Positions 62,962 through 64,000 of a DNA stretch of 64,000 nt are shown here, piece by piece. The stretch spans positions 363,003 to 427,002 of the forward strand of contig NZ_JABRWQ010000005.1 in NCBI RefSeq assembly GCF_013249065.1, given 5' to 3'. A program made the position numbers and the translations under genes. How positions within the stretch are numbered: position 1 is the first letter of the stretch; the number at the start of each line of letters is the position of its first letter. The notes beneath the pieces are model-generated. The model searched no databases. It was not told the DNA's origin and saw only the letters and a program-made list of their open reading frames with translations. The stretch comes from Winogradskyella litoriviva (GTDB lineage: Bacteria; Bacteroidota; Bacteroidia; Flavobacteriales; Flavobacteriaceae).

Positions 62962-63322
62962 TAACGTCCACTGTGTATGGCGAAGTGAGGCGCGCCTCAC
63001 GAGGAGCCATAATTGCGCCTCATTCGCTATACACGCTGATGTGTGTAGTTTCGTGTGGAGCTCACCTAGACTCGACTAAATATATCACAAAATTTTTGGA
63101 GGTGCAATTAATAGTGGACGATGTGGTGAAATTAGTAGAAAGGAAGCGTTTGGAAAACGCGATTCTACGTGCCGCAGGCAATTTCACCACATCGTGTTTG
63201 TGTATGGTTAGTTGCGTGGTTAAGCAACTAATTTAGCAAACATTTACGAACCTGTGAATATTCCGAAGGAATATTCACAAGTAGAGAAGAAAACAGCAAT
63301 TAAATATACACGGTGTTGTACC
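62962..63322. repeat. Cassette repeat E (composite)
   Basis: Three modules. Left: arms 62973-62993 and 63015-63034 pair over 20 bp with one bulge and one G-T, including the palindrome TGAGGCGCGCCTCA. Centre: CGATGTGGTGAAATT / AATTTCACCACATCG (63119-63133 / 63180-63194) encloses GCGTTT/AAACGC. Right: a standard element with hairpin GTGAATATTCC-GAA-GGAATATTCAC (63254-63278) and arm GCAATTAAATATACAC. The next gene stops 9 bp beyond the right end. Confidence 0.85.
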
Positions 63323-63330
63323 ACGTATTT

Positions 63331-63750
63331 TTAATTCGGATTTTCAGGATAATTTTGGTCAAACTTCAATTCCGAAATATTTAATTCAATTCTTTTTTTG
63401 TCAAATTCTTCTTTTTCCAATGGTCCGATTACTGAATTATTCATTCCAGATTCTCTTTTCTTGATGTCAATTATAAAATATTTAGTAACAGTCAAGTCAT
63501 TCAAATATGGATGTTGTTTGGCAATTATAAAATCAGAGTTATGTCCAACCGCGAAAACATAATCAGAAATAATTCCACTTGAATATGGTGAGTCTTTTTC
63601 GGTTTTTTCTACAATTGCTCTATTAGCTACTAAATCATTCCAACCAACATAGTAATTTCCGATTATTAAGTCAGATTCGCTTGGGTTATTCCAGCAGGAA
63701 TTTAAAGTCAAAATTCCAGTTAAAATTAAAGTAAGTTTCCTTATTCGCAA
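63331..63750 (-). CDS. Small lipoprotein, DUF3997-like pattern
   Basis: 139 residues from a TTG start at 63750. The signal ends LTLNSC (Cys19). The mature part (IIGNYYVGWNDLVANRAI ... VFAVGHNSDFIIAKQHP) has the look of DUF3997-type small lipoproteins, but the match is by memory only. It is bounded by repeats E and F, 19 bp from F at its start and 8 bp from E at its stop. Confidence 0.72.
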   Translation of the reverse strand: MRIRKLTLILTGILTLNSCWNNPSESDLIIGNYYVGWNDLVANRAIVEKTEKDSPYSSGIISDYVFAVGHNSDFIIAKQHPYLNDLTVTKYFIIDIKKRESGMNNSVIGPLEKEEFDKKRIELNISELKFDQNYPENPN

Positions 63751-63769
63751 TGTTTTGGCTATATGTGGT

Positions 63770-63900
63770 ACAACGTGTGCGTGTATGGTTTAGTTGCGTT
63801 GTTTAAGCAACTAATTTAGCAAAAAAAGCACGAACGCGAGAAAATTCCAACGGAATTTTCGTACGTAATCTCAATACAGCAATTAACTATACACATTGTT
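63770..63900. repeat. Cassette repeat F
   Basis: 131 bp simple form. Ends ACAACGTG and CATTGTT. The left arm starting GTGTATGG (63781-63797) pairs with GCAATTAACTATACAC (63879-63894), with one bulged base and two G-T pairs. The hairpins TTAGTTGC/GCAACTAA (63790-63814) and GAAAATTCC-AAC-GGAATTTTC (63840-63860) are perfect. The following 100 bases to the window edge hold no credible coding frame. Confidence 0.87.
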
Positions 63901-64000
63901 GGCTTTAGTAATTGTTTGTATTTAAATTCAAGTTTATGTTCCGAATGAGTTGAAATTCGCGCAAAGTTGAGCTTTTTAGCTTAATTCGAGTTGAAATTCA

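Noticed and set aside
62928..63236. Plus-strand open frame of 102 codons inside repeat E
   Set aside because: It runs through three hairpin modules of a repeat element, is antisense to the array and starts within the ENPP gene. The related frame in repeat A differs mostly by amino-acid-changing substitutions, so it looks like repeat DNA rather than a gene.
63901..64000. C-terminal end of another cassette gene at the right edge
   Set aside because: The minus-strand frames here have stops within about 30 codons and no start. The one open stretch of about 30 codons begins right after a stop at 63998-64000, so no gene can be supported.
57600..64000. CRISPR array
   Set aside because: The repeats are 128 bp or longer, strongly structured, spaced by whole genes, and no cas genes are nearby.
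57600..64000. Canonical integron attC sites
   Set aside because: The layout is very similar, but the core RYYYAAC / GTTRRRY boxes are not met at the repeat ends and no integrase is present, so I call the repeats attC-like only.

Overview
The window looks like chromosomal DNA from a marine-type member of the Flavobacteriaceae (Bacteroidota). It is AT-rich, genes usually lack a clear Shine-Dalgarno sequence, and TTG starts are fairly common. Several families and gene orders point the same way: ftsK-lolA-lptFG-ribB, a DUF4294 protein, an acyl-CoA carboxylase trio with a free biotin carrier, DUF3857/transglutaminase proteins and many lipoproteins. I see no tRNA, rRNA, CRISPR array or complete insertion sequence.

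Layout. 1-3.4 kb: a DUF3857/transglutaminase gene broken by a frameshift near its start. 3.5-11.6 kb: a minus-strand run (tpx, dgkA, a VanY-type peptidase, ftsK, lolA, an LptF/LptG permease, ribB) that serves envelope biogenesis and chromosome segregation. 11.7-18.2 kb: an HtrA-like lipoprotein protease, pheT, two small exported proteins and a TlpA-like lipoprotein. 18.2-20.2 kb: a LysR/quinone-reductase pair bracketed by two decayed repeats. 20.4-24.0 kb: a beta-hydroxyacid dehydrogenase, a mutarotase-like protein and a small stress group (Pmp3, SDR, DJ-1/PfpI). 24.1-26.6 kb: recG carrying an in-frame DUF559 endonuclease insertion. 26.7-32.2 kb: a five-gene module of AMP-ligase, NAD synthase-like protein, AsnB-type amidotransferase, acyl carrier protein and hexapeptide transferase. 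32.5-57.5 kb: mostly housekeeping (M1 peptidase, patatin, UvrD helicase, paired CBM48/retropepsin proteins, YciO-like protein, ABC and MFS transporters, acyl-CoA carboxylase, PrsW, Nudix, M42 peptidase, TlpA, Hsp20).

57.6-64 kb is different in kind. Seven unrelated genes (pentapeptide-repeat protein, lipoproteins, TonB-C-like protein, ENPP-type phosphodiesterase, unknowns) all lie on the minus strand. Six structured inverted-repeat elements, about 130 bp in the simple form and about 360 bp in the composite form, separate or bound them. Stop codons mostly sit 0-22 bp from one element, and start codons about 15-35 bp from the next. The ends pair, there are conserved internal hairpins, and one hairpin shows a compensatory base-pair swap. 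The layout resembles an integron cassette array lacking an integrase (CALIN-like), although the canonical attC core is not matched. Two decayed copies of the same element flank lysR-mdaB 40 kb away, so that pair may be an older captured cassette.

The two observations most worth following are this cassette-like array and the endonuclease-bearing insertion inside RecG. The ACP/ligase/amidotransferase module and the degenerate GTP cyclohydrolase II domain in RibB come next.
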